Assembly (NCBI GenBank): GCA_030831945.1
Contig: JAURKC010000004.1
Coordinates: 236,505-300,504 of the forward strand
Direction of reading: 5' to 3'
DNA from: Ferruginibacter sp.
GTDB taxonomy: Bacteria > Bacteroidota > Bacteroidia > Chitinophagales > Chitinophagaceae
DNA: 64,000 nt
Position 1 is the stretch's first letter. Every line of letters begins with the position of its first letter. A program made the position numbers and the translations under genes. Positions 20,691 to 29,107 of this stretch are shown in pieces. The notes under the pieces are model-generated. The model searched no databases. It was given only the letters and a program-made list of their open reading frames with translations, and was not told the origin of the DNA.

Positions 20691-20863
20691 GTCAAAAGAG
20701 GCCATTTTAAAACTTATCAATAGTTTCTTGAACGCCCTCAAATAAAAGTGCTAGAAATTTGAAATGGCAGCCGTTAAAAAAAATGCGCCGCGTCGGATGA
20801 AAAAACTTTAAAGTGACGCCATGTTTTAGTTTCATATTAAAAGAAAATCAATCCTCTTTTGAC
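20691..20863. repeat. Diverged unit 1 of a structured intergenic repeat
   Basis: Bounded by GTCAAAAGAGG (20691-20701) and CCTCTTTTGAC (20853-20863). Contains aacgccctcaaataaaagtgctagaaatttgaaatggcagccgttaaaaaa, repeated 130 bp downstream. Confidence 0.7.
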
Positions 20864-21059
20864 GCCCTCGAATAAAAAGTGCTAGAAATTTGAAATATCA
20901 GCCGTTAAAAAATCAAGGCTGTTTGAGCCGGCTCGCTCTTAAAAATAACTTACTCTACCGGCGAGTTCCTTGATTTTAGGCTGATATTTCATATTTCAGC
21001 CTTTTTATTCGCAGGATTGATTTTTTTTGTTACTTTTTTGCATCAAGGCAAAAAAGTAA
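20844..21059. repeat. Copy A of a dispersed structured intergenic repeat (nested long inverted repeats plus hairpin)
   Basis: Arms 20844-20903 and 20979-21024 are inverted complements in three blocks (12+11+19 nt, one mismatch). Inner stem AAAATCAAGG (20909-20918)/CCTTGATTTT (20968-20977). Adjacent hairpin TTACTTTTTTGC-ATCAAG-GCAAAAAAGTAA (21030-21059). Near-identical to the reverse complement of 63846-64000. Confidence 0.85.
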
Positions 21060-21177
21060 ATGAACTCTATTTTGTAAGAAATTCATTCAATGATCGACTT
21101 AATAAGGGCCAACATTTATTCAAAACTCAATTCCTGAAGCCCAAGCTTCTAATGCCTTTTTAGTAACTTGCAATTAA

Positions 21178-22290
21178 ATGCTCCGGCTTACCAAAATATC
21201 AATTACCCAATTCAAGAATTATAGTCTCTCGGCATTTTCTTTTGACGAAAGAGTCGTGGGAATCTGCGGTTTGAATGGTATGGGGAAAACCAACCTATTA
21301 GATGCCATCCACTATTTATGTTTTACAAAGAGCTACTTTTCAAAGTCAGACACTGCCTTTATTCAATTTGAAAAGGATGGTTTCAGATTGGAAGGATCAG
21401 TTATACCAGCTTTACCCAACAGTAATCAAATAGCAGATTCCAACGAAAAAGACCAAATAGTCTGTGTTTATAGAGGAGTGGGCAAAAAAGATTTTTCATT
21501 AAATGGAGTGCCTTATGTTAAATATTCAGAACATATTGGAAAGTACCCCTGTGTAATGATTGAACCCGATGACATTAGTTTGATCACAGGAGGAAGCGAG
21601 GATAGAAGGAAATTTTTAGATACCCTACTTTGTCAAATTGATGCACAATATCTTCAACAACTCATCAACTATAATAAAATTTTACAACAGCGAAATAGTT
21701 TGTTAAAACGCTTTGCAGAACAAGGAAAATCTGACGAGTCCTTGTTGGAAGTTCTTGATCAACAATTGATACCACCTGGCAACTATATCTACTCAATAAG
21801 AAAAGAGTATACTGCCAAAATCATACCCTTAGTCCAACAATTTTATAAACAGATAGCCAATAATGACGAGCTAGTTACCTTACAATATGATAGCCATTTA
21901 AATCAATCTAGCTTTGAATCTATTCTTAATCAATACCGTGAAAAAGATAGTTTTCTTCAACGGACAAATGGTGGAATTCATAAAGATGATATTAGCATAT
22001 TTTTAAATGGTCAGGTTTTTAAGAACATAGCCTCTCAAGGTCAGCGAAAAAGTATATTATTTGCATTAAAATTAGCTGAATTTGAAATCCTTACAATCAA
22101 CAAAGGTTTCGCTCCTCTCCTTTTGTTAGATGATGTGTTTGAAAAGCTGGATGATTCAAGAATGCAAAATTTATTGCATTGGGTCTGCAACGAAAATGAC
22201 GGCCAAGTATTCATTACCGATACGCACAAAAAAAGATTAGAAGATGCTTTTGTAGAACTAGGAGCTCATTACCAAATTATAGAACTTTAG
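21178..22290 (+). CDS. recF: DNA replication/repair protein RecF
   Basis: GICGLNGMGKTNLLDAIHYL Walker A, SQGQRKSILFALKLAEF signature, LLLDDVFEKLD. Confidence 0.96.
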   Translation: MLRLTKISITQFKNYSLSAFSFDERVVGICGLNGMGKTNLLDAIHYLCFTKSYFSKSDTAFIQFEKDGFRLEGSVIPALPNSNQIADSNEKDQIVCVYRGVGKKDFSLNGVPYVKYSEHIGKYPCVMIEPDDISLITGGSEDRRKFLDTLLCQIDAQYLQQLINYNKILQQRNSLLKRFAEQGKSDESLLEVLDQQLIPPGNYIYSIRKEYTAKIIPLVQQFYKQIANNDELVTLQYDSHLNQSSFESILNQYREKDSFLQRTNGGIHKDDISIFLNGQVFKNIASQGQRKSILFALKLAEFEILTINKGFAPLLLLDDVFEKLDDSRMQNLLHWVCNENDGQVFITDTHKKRLEDAFVELGAHYQIIEL

Positions 22291-22329
22291 GTCCTACAAA
22301 AAATAGTAAATAAAAGATAACTTTACTTC

Positions 22330-22611
22330 ATGGGAGAATTTTCAATGCAGGATGCAATCAAACAATTTTTAAAGCAAAGCCGAATTAAGGGAGGCATACA
22401 AGCTTTACAAATTGAAGAAGTATGGGAGCAAATTATGGGTAAAACAATTGCTAGATACACTGACAATATTCAGATTATTAATCAAACTTTATTTATAAGT
22501 TCTTCAGTTGCCCAATTAAAAAATGAATTACTTTATCAAAAAGATAAAATTATAGAAAGAGTCAATGAGGCGCTAGGCGACAAAGTAATTAATGAGGTAG
22601 TTATTAAGTAA
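22330..22611 (+). CDS. DUF721 (DciA-like) protein
   Basis: 93 aa; VWEQIMGKTIARYT...LFISSSVAQLKNELLYQKDKI; follows recF. Confidence 0.85.
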   Translation: MGEFSMQDAIKQFLKQSRIKGGIQALQIEEVWEQIMGKTIARYTDNIQIINQTLFISSSVAQLKNELLYQKDKIIERVNEALGDKVINEVVIK

Positions 22612-22615
22612 AAAA

Positions 22616-23662
22616 TTATTTCTCCCCTATTCTTGGATCAATTATTTCATACAGCTTATCAGCTAATAAATTGATCACAATAAAAATACAAGCACTCAGT
22701 AGCACAGCTCCCATCACCACAGGGTAATCTAATTTCCCTAATGCATCAACCGTTATTTTTCCAATACCCCTCCAACCAAAAATATATTCAATAAAAAAAG
22801 CACCTGCTAACAATTCTGCGAACCATCCCGTAATAGCGGTCACTACAGGATTCAATGCATTAGGAAGGGCGTGAATTAAAACAACCTTTATTTTGGGTAA
22901 GCCTTTAGCGTAGGCAGTTCGGATATAATCTTGATCCAATACATCTAACATTGAACTTCGGGTAAGTTGGGTAATGATAGCAAGAGGTCGCAAACCCAAT
23001 GTAATGGTAGGGAGAATAGCATTTTCAAGGGTCAGGTATTTTTCACCTGTTACTTCATCTATATCAAACCAACTTCCTGTTAAATGCAAACCAGTATAGT
23101 GATGCAGAACTACTCCAAAAATATAAGCAATTAAAATAGCCATAAAAAAAGAAGGAGCAGAAATACCTGCAATACTAGAAAACACTGCGGTAGAATCCAG
23201 CCAACTACCCTTTTTTACAGCTGCAACAATTCCCAATGAAATCCCAATGAAACTTGCAAATAATATGGAGGCTATCGCCAATAGCAAAGTGCCTGGTAAG
23301 GCTTCTAATAACAAGGCGCCTACATTTTTTTTAGTTTGATAACTTTTACGCAGATAAGGAATCTTTACACCCAATTTAGTTTCATTACCAATAAAGACTC
23401 CTTGTAATTGTTTAGTTATAATCTCTTCTTTTGAATGAATAGCAATTGGAGAAACATCATTTACATACAAAATAAATTGCTTCCATTTTGGCTGATCTAA
23501 ATACAAATCTTTGCGGATGTTATCGAGTGTTTTTTTATCTCCAGATTGGCCAACAATCATTCTTGCTGGATCCCCAAAGCCCTGAAACATTATAAATACT
23601 AAACCCACAACACCTAAAAGAACGAGAAAGGAATAAATTAATTTATGTAACAAGGGAATCAA
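22616..23662 (-). CDS. ABC transporter permease, dipeptide/oligopeptide type (DppB-like)
   Basis: TRSSMLDVLDQDYIRTAYAKGLPKIKVVLIHALPNALNPVVT EAA-loop motif. Confidence 0.92.
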   Translation of the reverse strand: MIPLLHKLIYSFLVLLGVVGLVFIMFQGFGDPARMIVGQSGDKKTLDNIRKDLYLDQPKWKQFILYVNDVSPIAIHSKEEIITKQLQGVFIGNETKLGVKIPYLRKSYQTKKNVGALLLEALPGTLLLAIASILFASFIGISLGIVAAVKKGSWLDSTAVFSSIAGISAPSFFMAILIAYIFGVVLHHYTGLHLTGSWFDIDEVTGEKYLTLENAILPTITLGLRPLAIITQLTRSSMLDVLDQDYIRTAYAKGLPKIKVVLIHALPNALNPVVTAITGWFAELLAGAFFIEYIFGWRGIGKITVDALGKLDYPVVMGAVLLSACIFIVINLLADKLYEIIDPRIGEK

Positions 23663-23709
23663 TATTTAGTTACAAAAAATTATCAATGTACGATACTTGA
23701 ATAAATTGA

Positions 23710-24831
23710 TTATTGGATTACTTTTTCTAAATCTGCCCAACTGTATTTTTCTTGAACGACTGGTCCAACCATACTATAAATTGTAGGGTTTGCCCTAGCC
23801 GCAGTTTTAATAGCCGTAGCATCACATGTCATTATCTCAATGTTAAAATGATTAGTCACGTTAAATAAATTATTAACTTTTTCTCGATCTGAAGTAATGA
23901 TATACACAGGACGATTTAGCTTTTGAGCTTTTGCATATAGAAGGTTAAATTCCTTCCACCATTTGGATGTTCCACCTTGAAGATTTTGTAAGAAAAATAA
24001 ATAATAAGCACCTGTTTGACCAAGAATCTCTTCAGTCATATTTACTCCTAAAGAATCAGCCAGCGTAAAATCACTTATTAGTGGCACATTATTTTTTCCC
24101 TTAGCAATTAGTTTTTGAATTCTTTCAGCAAATGCCCAGCTACTATCTGGTAAATTGGCGGCAGAAAATTCTTTTTTTACACCTCCCTTTTCATAGACAA
24201 ATAAATAATCATACTGATCGGGAATAGCCCCTTCAGGCATTTTACGCAATGCTAATAAATCATTTCCTTTTTGATAAGGCAGGCAATCTTTTAGGGGAAG
24301 ATGTTTTAATACATAGCCTTGTAAAAGAGTACTTGATAGAATAGCAGAAAAAAGAATAATTAATGAAAGGGTGCCATTAAATATAGGAGAAATATGTTTG
24401 TTATAAATAAGTAACAAAACAATAAGTAGCGTTAAGATAATATCCTTTGTAAAAGTTTGAATAGGGGTGAGTGGAATACAATCACCAAAACAGCCGCAGG
24501 CTCTTATTTTACCAGTGAATAAAACAAAACCAGTTAAAAAAGTAAAAAACAAAGTAAGTAAAAGTAAGAGTGTCGTTACCATTTTTTTTCTCCAACCAAT
24601 CAAGAGAGCTACTCCTAATAAAATTTCAAAACCAATCATGGTGATAGAAAACCATAAGGACTGTACATGCAAATAATTCATTAACCCTGGAAAATATCCA
24701 TCACTAGCCCACACTTCAAAAAACTCTTGCATCTTATACCCTAACCCTAGTGGATCGATGGCTTTTACTAAGCCAGAAAAAATAAACAAGCATCCAACTA
24801 GTAATCTAGAAATATGAACAGCAATCTTCAT
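23710..24831 (-). CDS. DoxX/MauE-like BT_3928 family membrane protein
   Basis: N-terminal DoxX-like four-TM region (LLVGCLFIFSGLVKAIDPLGLGYKMQEFFE) and GKIRACGCFGDCIPLTPIQTFTKDIILTLL. Confidence 0.82.
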   Translation of the reverse strand: MKIAVHISRLLVGCLFIFSGLVKAIDPLGLGYKMQEFFEVWASDGYFPGLMNYLHVQSLWFSITMIGFEILLGVALLIGWRKKMVTTLLLLLTLFFTFLTGFVLFTGKIRACGCFGDCIPLTPIQTFTKDIILTLLIVLLLIYNKHISPIFNGTLSLIILFSAILSSTLLQGYVLKHLPLKDCLPYQKGNDLLALRKMPEGAIPDQYDYLFVYEKGGVKKEFSAANLPDSSWAFAERIQKLIAKGKNNVPLISDFTLADSLGVNMTEEILGQTGAYYLFFLQNLQGGTSKWWKEFNLLYAKAQKLNRPVYIITSDREKVNNLFNVTNHFNIEIMTCDATAIKTAARANPTIYSMVGPVVQEKYSWADLEKVIQ

Positions 24832-24879
24832 GGTAAATTTTTGAGTGTATACAATTATAGAAAAAAGCGATAAATCACT

Positions 24880-25428
24880 TTATGCGCTATGAATATTTTC
24901 GTCAATTAAAATCAATGCAAATACTGAATAATTCATGATATCAAAAAAGTTGGCATCAATCCCTTCGCTGGCAATTGTTTTACCATCATTTTTCAAAATC
25001 TGTTTAATACGCAGCAGTTTAGCCAAGATTAAATCAGCAAAACTTTCTTGACTCATTTGTCGCCAAGCTTCACCATAATCATGATTTTTATCTTCCATCA
25101 ATCTTTTGGCCCTATTCACTTGGTCGTTGTACAAATTTTCAACTTGTTGCACCGGCAACTCTTCTGTCTCATCTGAAGCAAGTTGAAGTTGGATTAAGCC
25201 AATGATACTATAATTCAAAATACCTTTGAATTCACTAATCAAATCATCGCCTACTTTTTGAGTGCCTTTTTCCTGAATAGTACGGATACGCTTCGCCTTG
25301 ATGTAAATTTGGTCTACAATTGAAATGGTTCTATACACTCGCCAAGAAGTGCCGTAATCCTGGGTTTTTTTTAAAAAAATATCCCTGCAGCTTTGAATCG
25401 CTGAATCGTATTGTTGAAGAGTGTTCAT
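24880..25428 (-). CDS. DUF1599 domain-containing protein
   Basis: Two repeats of the DYGxxWR pattern (KTQDYGTSWRVYR; KNHDYGEAWRQMSQ). Start trimmed to MNTLQQYDSAIQS. Confidence 0.88.
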   Translation of the reverse strand: MNTLQQYDSAIQSCRDIFLKKTQDYGTSWRVYRTISIVDQIYIKAKRIRTIQEKGTQKVGDDLISEFKGILNYSIIGLIQLQLASDETEELPVQQVENLYNDQVNRAKRLMEDKNHDYGEAWRQMSQESFADLILAKLLRIKQILKNDGKTIASEGIDANFFDIMNYSVFALILIDENIHSA

Positions 25429-25481
25429 TGTTTGCTGTAAGTGTATAATTTTGTACAAGTCAAAAATACCATTTCTATCTG

Positions 25482-26312
25482 ATGTTCACACTTAACTGTA
25501 AAGGAAAATTATTAACGATTGAGCAACCTTTGGTAATGGGGATTATCAATGCTACCCCCGATTCCTTTTATAAGGGAGATTTACCCGCTGGTTTGGAAGA
25601 GATAGTTGTGCAGGTGGGTAAAATGACTAGTGAGGGAGCTTCAATAATAGATATAGGTGGGCAAAGTACTAGGCCGGGTAGTGAAAGAATCAGCGCATCT
25701 GAAGAGATTCAAAGAGTAATTCCGGTAATCGATTCCATTCTTACTACCTATCCTCAAACCATTATATCCATTGATACCTATCATAGCGAAGTTGCATTAG
25801 CAGCCATCAAAGCAGGTGCATCGATTGTAAATGACATTAGTGCAGGTTCCCTAGATCCTGAAATGATCCATTGTGTTAGCTCACTTAAGGTTCCCTATAT
25901 CTGCATGCACATGAAAGGCTCCCCTGAGCATATGCAAAACAATCCGACTTATGATGATTTGATAAAGGAAGTACTCGATTTTTTCATCGACAAAATTGAG
26001 CAATGTAAAAAAGCTGGAATAAAAGATATCATCATTGATCCAGGGTTTGGTTTTGGAAAAACGATTCAACAGAATTTTATCTTATTAAAACAATTGTCTG
26101 TTTTTAAAATGTTGGATAAGCCTATATTAGCTGGGCTTTCAAGAAAAAGTATGGTGTATAAAACCCTCAATGTTGACGTAACAGCAGCACTAAATGGAAG
26201 TACGGTTTTACATACGATTGCCTTACAACAAGGAGCTTCAATTCTAAGAGTTCATGATGTAAAAGAAGCCATGCAAGCAGTCACACTTTTTACTGCTTTT
26301 GACAAAGCCTAG
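25482..26312 (+). CDS. folP: Dihydropteroate synthase
   Basis: MGIINATPDSFYKG, IDIGGQSTRPGS, IIIDPGFGFGKTIQQNF. Confidence 0.96.
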   Translation: MFTLNCKGKLLTIEQPLVMGIINATPDSFYKGDLPAGLEEIVVQVGKMTSEGASIIDIGGQSTRPGSERISASEEIQRVIPVIDSILTTYPQTIISIDTYHSEVALAAIKAGASIVNDISAGSLDPEMIHCVSSLKVPYICMHMKGSPEHMQNNPTYDDLIKEVLDFFIDKIEQCKKAGIKDIIIDPGFGFGKTIQQNFILLKQLSVFKMLDKPILAGLSRKSMVYKTLNVDVTAALNGSTVLHTIALQQGASILRVHDVKEAMQAVTLFTAFDKA

Positions 26313-26344
26313 TTACACGATTTGTGTCGTGTGTCGTCCTAAAT

Positions 26345-26378
26345 AAAAAAGCGTTCCGAAAATTCGGAACGCTTTTTT
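26345..26378. terminator. Bidirectional Rho-independent terminator between folP and the FKBP gene
   Basis: AAAAAAGCGTTCCGAA-AA-TTCGGAACGCTTTTTT perfect inverted repeat. Confidence 0.92.
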
Positions 26379-26393
26379 TATGATGAATAATTT

Positions 26394-27371
26394 TTATTTT
26401 TTAGCAGAAGCCGCAGATGGAGCGTTTTTCATTGCTTCTTCTTTTTTTGCTTGTGCAGCACTCATCACATCCACCACTTCAATATCAAATAACAAATTGG
26501 CATTCGGTTGAATTTGGCCTCCAGCACCACGAGAACCGTAAGCTAAAGCAGAGGGAATATAAAATTTAGCTTTCCCACCTTTTTTCAATAAGGATAAACC
26601 ATCCGTCCATCCTTTGATAACACTACCCGGTGTGCCAGGGATAGCGCCCATATTGACTGTCAAAAGTTCTACGTGTCCGAAAGCTGAATCAGTATTAGAA
26701 TCAAAAGCTTTATCAGCTCCTATAACTCTTCCAGAATAATTTACTTTTAAAATTTTAGAAGTATCCACCACATCTCCAGCACCTGGTGTAATGATTTCAA
26801 CGTAAGTACCTTGAGGAGCTTTTACAGTTTTGATCTTATTTTTATCCAAAAATTCAGCAATAATTTTATCATCTACTTTTATTTGCTCAATAGCTTTGAT
26901 AGAATCCCTAGTTTTTGCTAAAACCATTTGCTTTTGATAAGCAACGTCTGCTAATTCTTTTGTTTCATAAACATTCACGATCTTATAATGAGCTACAATA
27001 AATGCACCTTTTTTAATAAAAGGAGGCGTATTGCCATTTTTCATTATACTATCAGTTGATTGCTTTACAATGATACTATCCCCATTTCTTGATTCGCTGA
27101 AAATCTTGTAATATACTGGTGGAATAGTAGCTGAATCTAAGCTAACAATTTGGTTAGAGGCAGTTTTCGAATCAAATAGAACTGAATCTTTTCCTGCTCC
27201 ACTATAAACTTGATCAAATTGGATTTCAAAGAAATTGCCATTTTTCAATAATTTTCCTTTTTCGTTGGAAATAATCTTGTATTGTAGGCCACCTTCAGCT
27301 TTTTTGAATGGTTTACTACAACTTGCAAATAACAGAGAGACTACTGCTAATAAATAAAAAAAGTGTTTCAT
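26394..27371 (-). CDS. FKBP-type peptidyl-prolyl isomerase, lipoprotein
   Basis: Lipobox LLFASC; PSALAYGSRGAGGQIQPNANLLFDIEVVDV. Confidence 0.9.
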   Translation of the reverse strand: MKHFFYLLAVVSLLFASCSKPFKKAEGGLQYKIISNEKGKLLKNGNFFEIQFDQVYSGAGKDSVLFDSKTASNQIVSLDSATIPPVYYKIFSESRNGDSIIVKQSTDSIMKNGNTPPFIKKGAFIVAHYKIVNVYETKELADVAYQKQMVLAKTRDSIKAIEQIKVDDKIIAEFLDKNKIKTVKAPQGTYVEIITPGAGDVVDTSKILKVNYSGRVIGADKAFDSNTDSAFGHVELLTVNMGAIPGTPGSVIKGWTDGLSLLKKGGKAKFYIPSALAYGSRGAGGQIQPNANLLFDIEVVDVMSAAQAKKEEAMKNAPSAASAKK

Positions 27372-27381
27372 GGTTATGTGT

Positions 27382-28401
27382 TTAAAATTGATAATTGCTT
27401 AATTGATCTTTATTCTCGGCCATCGCCTCTTTAAACTTAGCTACCACCGCTTCTAATGGTTCTTTACTTTGTCCTCCTGCAGCGTTAAAATGACCACCAC
27501 CGTTAAAATATTTCCGGGCAAAGGTATTTACATCAAAGTTACCTTTACTTCTAAATGAACATTTTCTTTCTTCCCCCCTATCTATTACGATTACTGCAAA
27601 CTTAATTCCTTTAATACTCAAAGGATAATTAACTAATCCTTCCGTATCCCCGGTAATAATATCGTACTTAATAAGATCTTGCTGACTTATAGCTATCAAA
27701 GCTGTATTGTATTCATAAAATATTTCCATTCTATTGAGCAATACATGCCCAATAAATCTAAACCTATTTTCAAGATAATTGTCAAATAACGCCTCGTGAA
27801 CATGGCTATGCTGTAATCCTTTATCTTTTAAAGTAGCCACCATTCTATGAACTGAGGCAGTGGTACTCGGAAATCTAAATGAGCCAGTATCCGTCATCAC
27901 ACCAGCATAAAGACAATCGGCAACTGATTGATTAATACATGCTTCATTACCCGATTCCATGATGAAATCATAAATCATTTCACAGGTGGAACTTTTGCTG
28001 GTATTACTATTACCAAAGGCGAATTTTTCTGTCTGTGGCTCCTGATGATGATCAATTAAAACCCTCATTCCAGTAGCATTCGCCAATTTTTCCTCCATTC
28101 TTTTGGTCCTACTCAAGGTGTTGAAATCAAGACAAAAAATCCAGTCCGCCTTGTCTATGAACTGATCGGCTTGTTCTGTTTGCCTTTCATAATCCAATAC
28201 CAATTTTGTTCCAGGCATCCAATCTAAAAAATCTGCCCAATTGGTAGGTGAAATTACCGTAACCGAGTGACCTAGATGCTTTAAAAAATGAAATAAACCC
28301 AGTGAAGAACCCATTGCATCGCCATCAGGCTTTTGATGAGTAGTAATGACTACATTTTTTGGTTCCCTTAAAAGAGGAAATATTTCGTTGATTTGGAGCA
28401 T
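27382..28401 (-). CDS. DHH/DHHA1 family phosphoesterase (NrnA-like)
   Basis: TTHQKPDGDAMGSSLGL, LIDHHQEP, GGGHFNAAGG. Confidence 0.93.
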   Translation of the reverse strand: MLQINEIFPLLREPKNVVITTHQKPDGDAMGSSLGLFHFLKHLGHSVTVISPTNWADFLDWMPGTKLVLDYERQTEQADQFIDKADWIFCLDFNTLSRTKRMEEKLANATGMRVLIDHHQEPQTEKFAFGNSNTSKSSTCEMIYDFIMESGNEACINQSVADCLYAGVMTDTGSFRFPSTTASVHRMVATLKDKGLQHSHVHEALFDNYLENRFRFIGHVLLNRMEIFYEYNTALIAISQQDLIKYDIITGDTEGLVNYPLSIKGIKFAVIVIDRGEERKCSFRSKGNFDVNTFARKYFNGGGHFNAAGGQSKEPLEAVVAKFKEAMAENKDQLSNYQF

Positions 28402-28592
28402 AAAGCGGTCAAAAGTATGGAAAAAATGTCAGTTTGGACTTCGCATTGCAAGAATAGCTGAAATTTGGTCTAAAGCCTTGATTACATGTAAGGGAGATAT
28501 TTTTTTGATAAAATTTCACTGTTCATCCGTTTTTCGGACTTATTAAAGCGGATTGAGCGATGAAAAAATCAATTTTCAGGCATAAAACTTAC

Positions 28593-28600
28593 TATCTTTG
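28593..28600 (+). promoter_or_regulatory. -7 element (TATCTTTG) for ndk
   Basis: TATCTTTG 18 bp upstream of the ndk ATG; Bacteroidota TANNTTTG consensus. Confidence 0.6.
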
Positions 28601-28618
28601 CGCCTCAAAATTAATACT

Positions 28619-29035
28619 ATGAGTAATAGAACTTTTACAATGATTAAACCCGATGCAACGAAAAAAGGTTACACCGGTGCTATTTTGGAAAAAATAAATG
28701 CTGCAGGCTTTAGAATTGTAAGCTTAAAAATGCTTCACTTATCTGCAGAAAAAGCAGGAGAATTTTATGCTGTTCACAGAGAAAGACCTTTTTACGGTGA
28801 ACTTGTTGAGTTTATGAGTAGTGGCCCTATTTCTGCAGCTATTCTTGAAAAAAACAACGCAGTAGAAGATTTCAGAATTTTAATTGGAGCTACTAATCCA
28901 GCCGAAGCAAAAGAAGGAACCATTCGTAAACTATACGCAGCTTCAATCGGAGAAAATGCCATTCACGGAAGTGATAGTGATGCTAATGCAGCCATCGAAG
29001 GTGATTTTTTCTTTAGCAAGCTAGAGCAATTTTAA
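28619..29035 (+). CDS. ndk: Nucleoside-diphosphate kinase
   Basis: [38 protein letters not shown]. Start trimmed to ATG 28619. Confidence 0.96.
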   Translation: MSNRTFTMIKPDATKKGYTGAILEKINAAGFRIVSLKMLHLSAEKAGEFYAVHRERPFYGELVEFMSSGPISAAILEKNNAVEDFRILIGATNPAEAKEGTIRKLYAASIGENAIHGSDSDANAAIEGDFFFSKLEQF

Positions 29036-29053
29036 TTCATTAAAAGTATTGTC

Positions 29054-29097
29054 TAATAAAATAAGGCCGCTGTAAATTCAGCGGCCTTATTTTATTA
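29054..29097. terminator. Bidirectional Rho-independent terminator
   Basis: TAATAAAATAAGGCCGCTG-taaatt-CAGCGGCCTTATTTTATTA, 19-bp perfect stem between convergent genes. Confidence 0.95.
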
Positions 29098-29107
29098 TAG
29101 GATTTTA

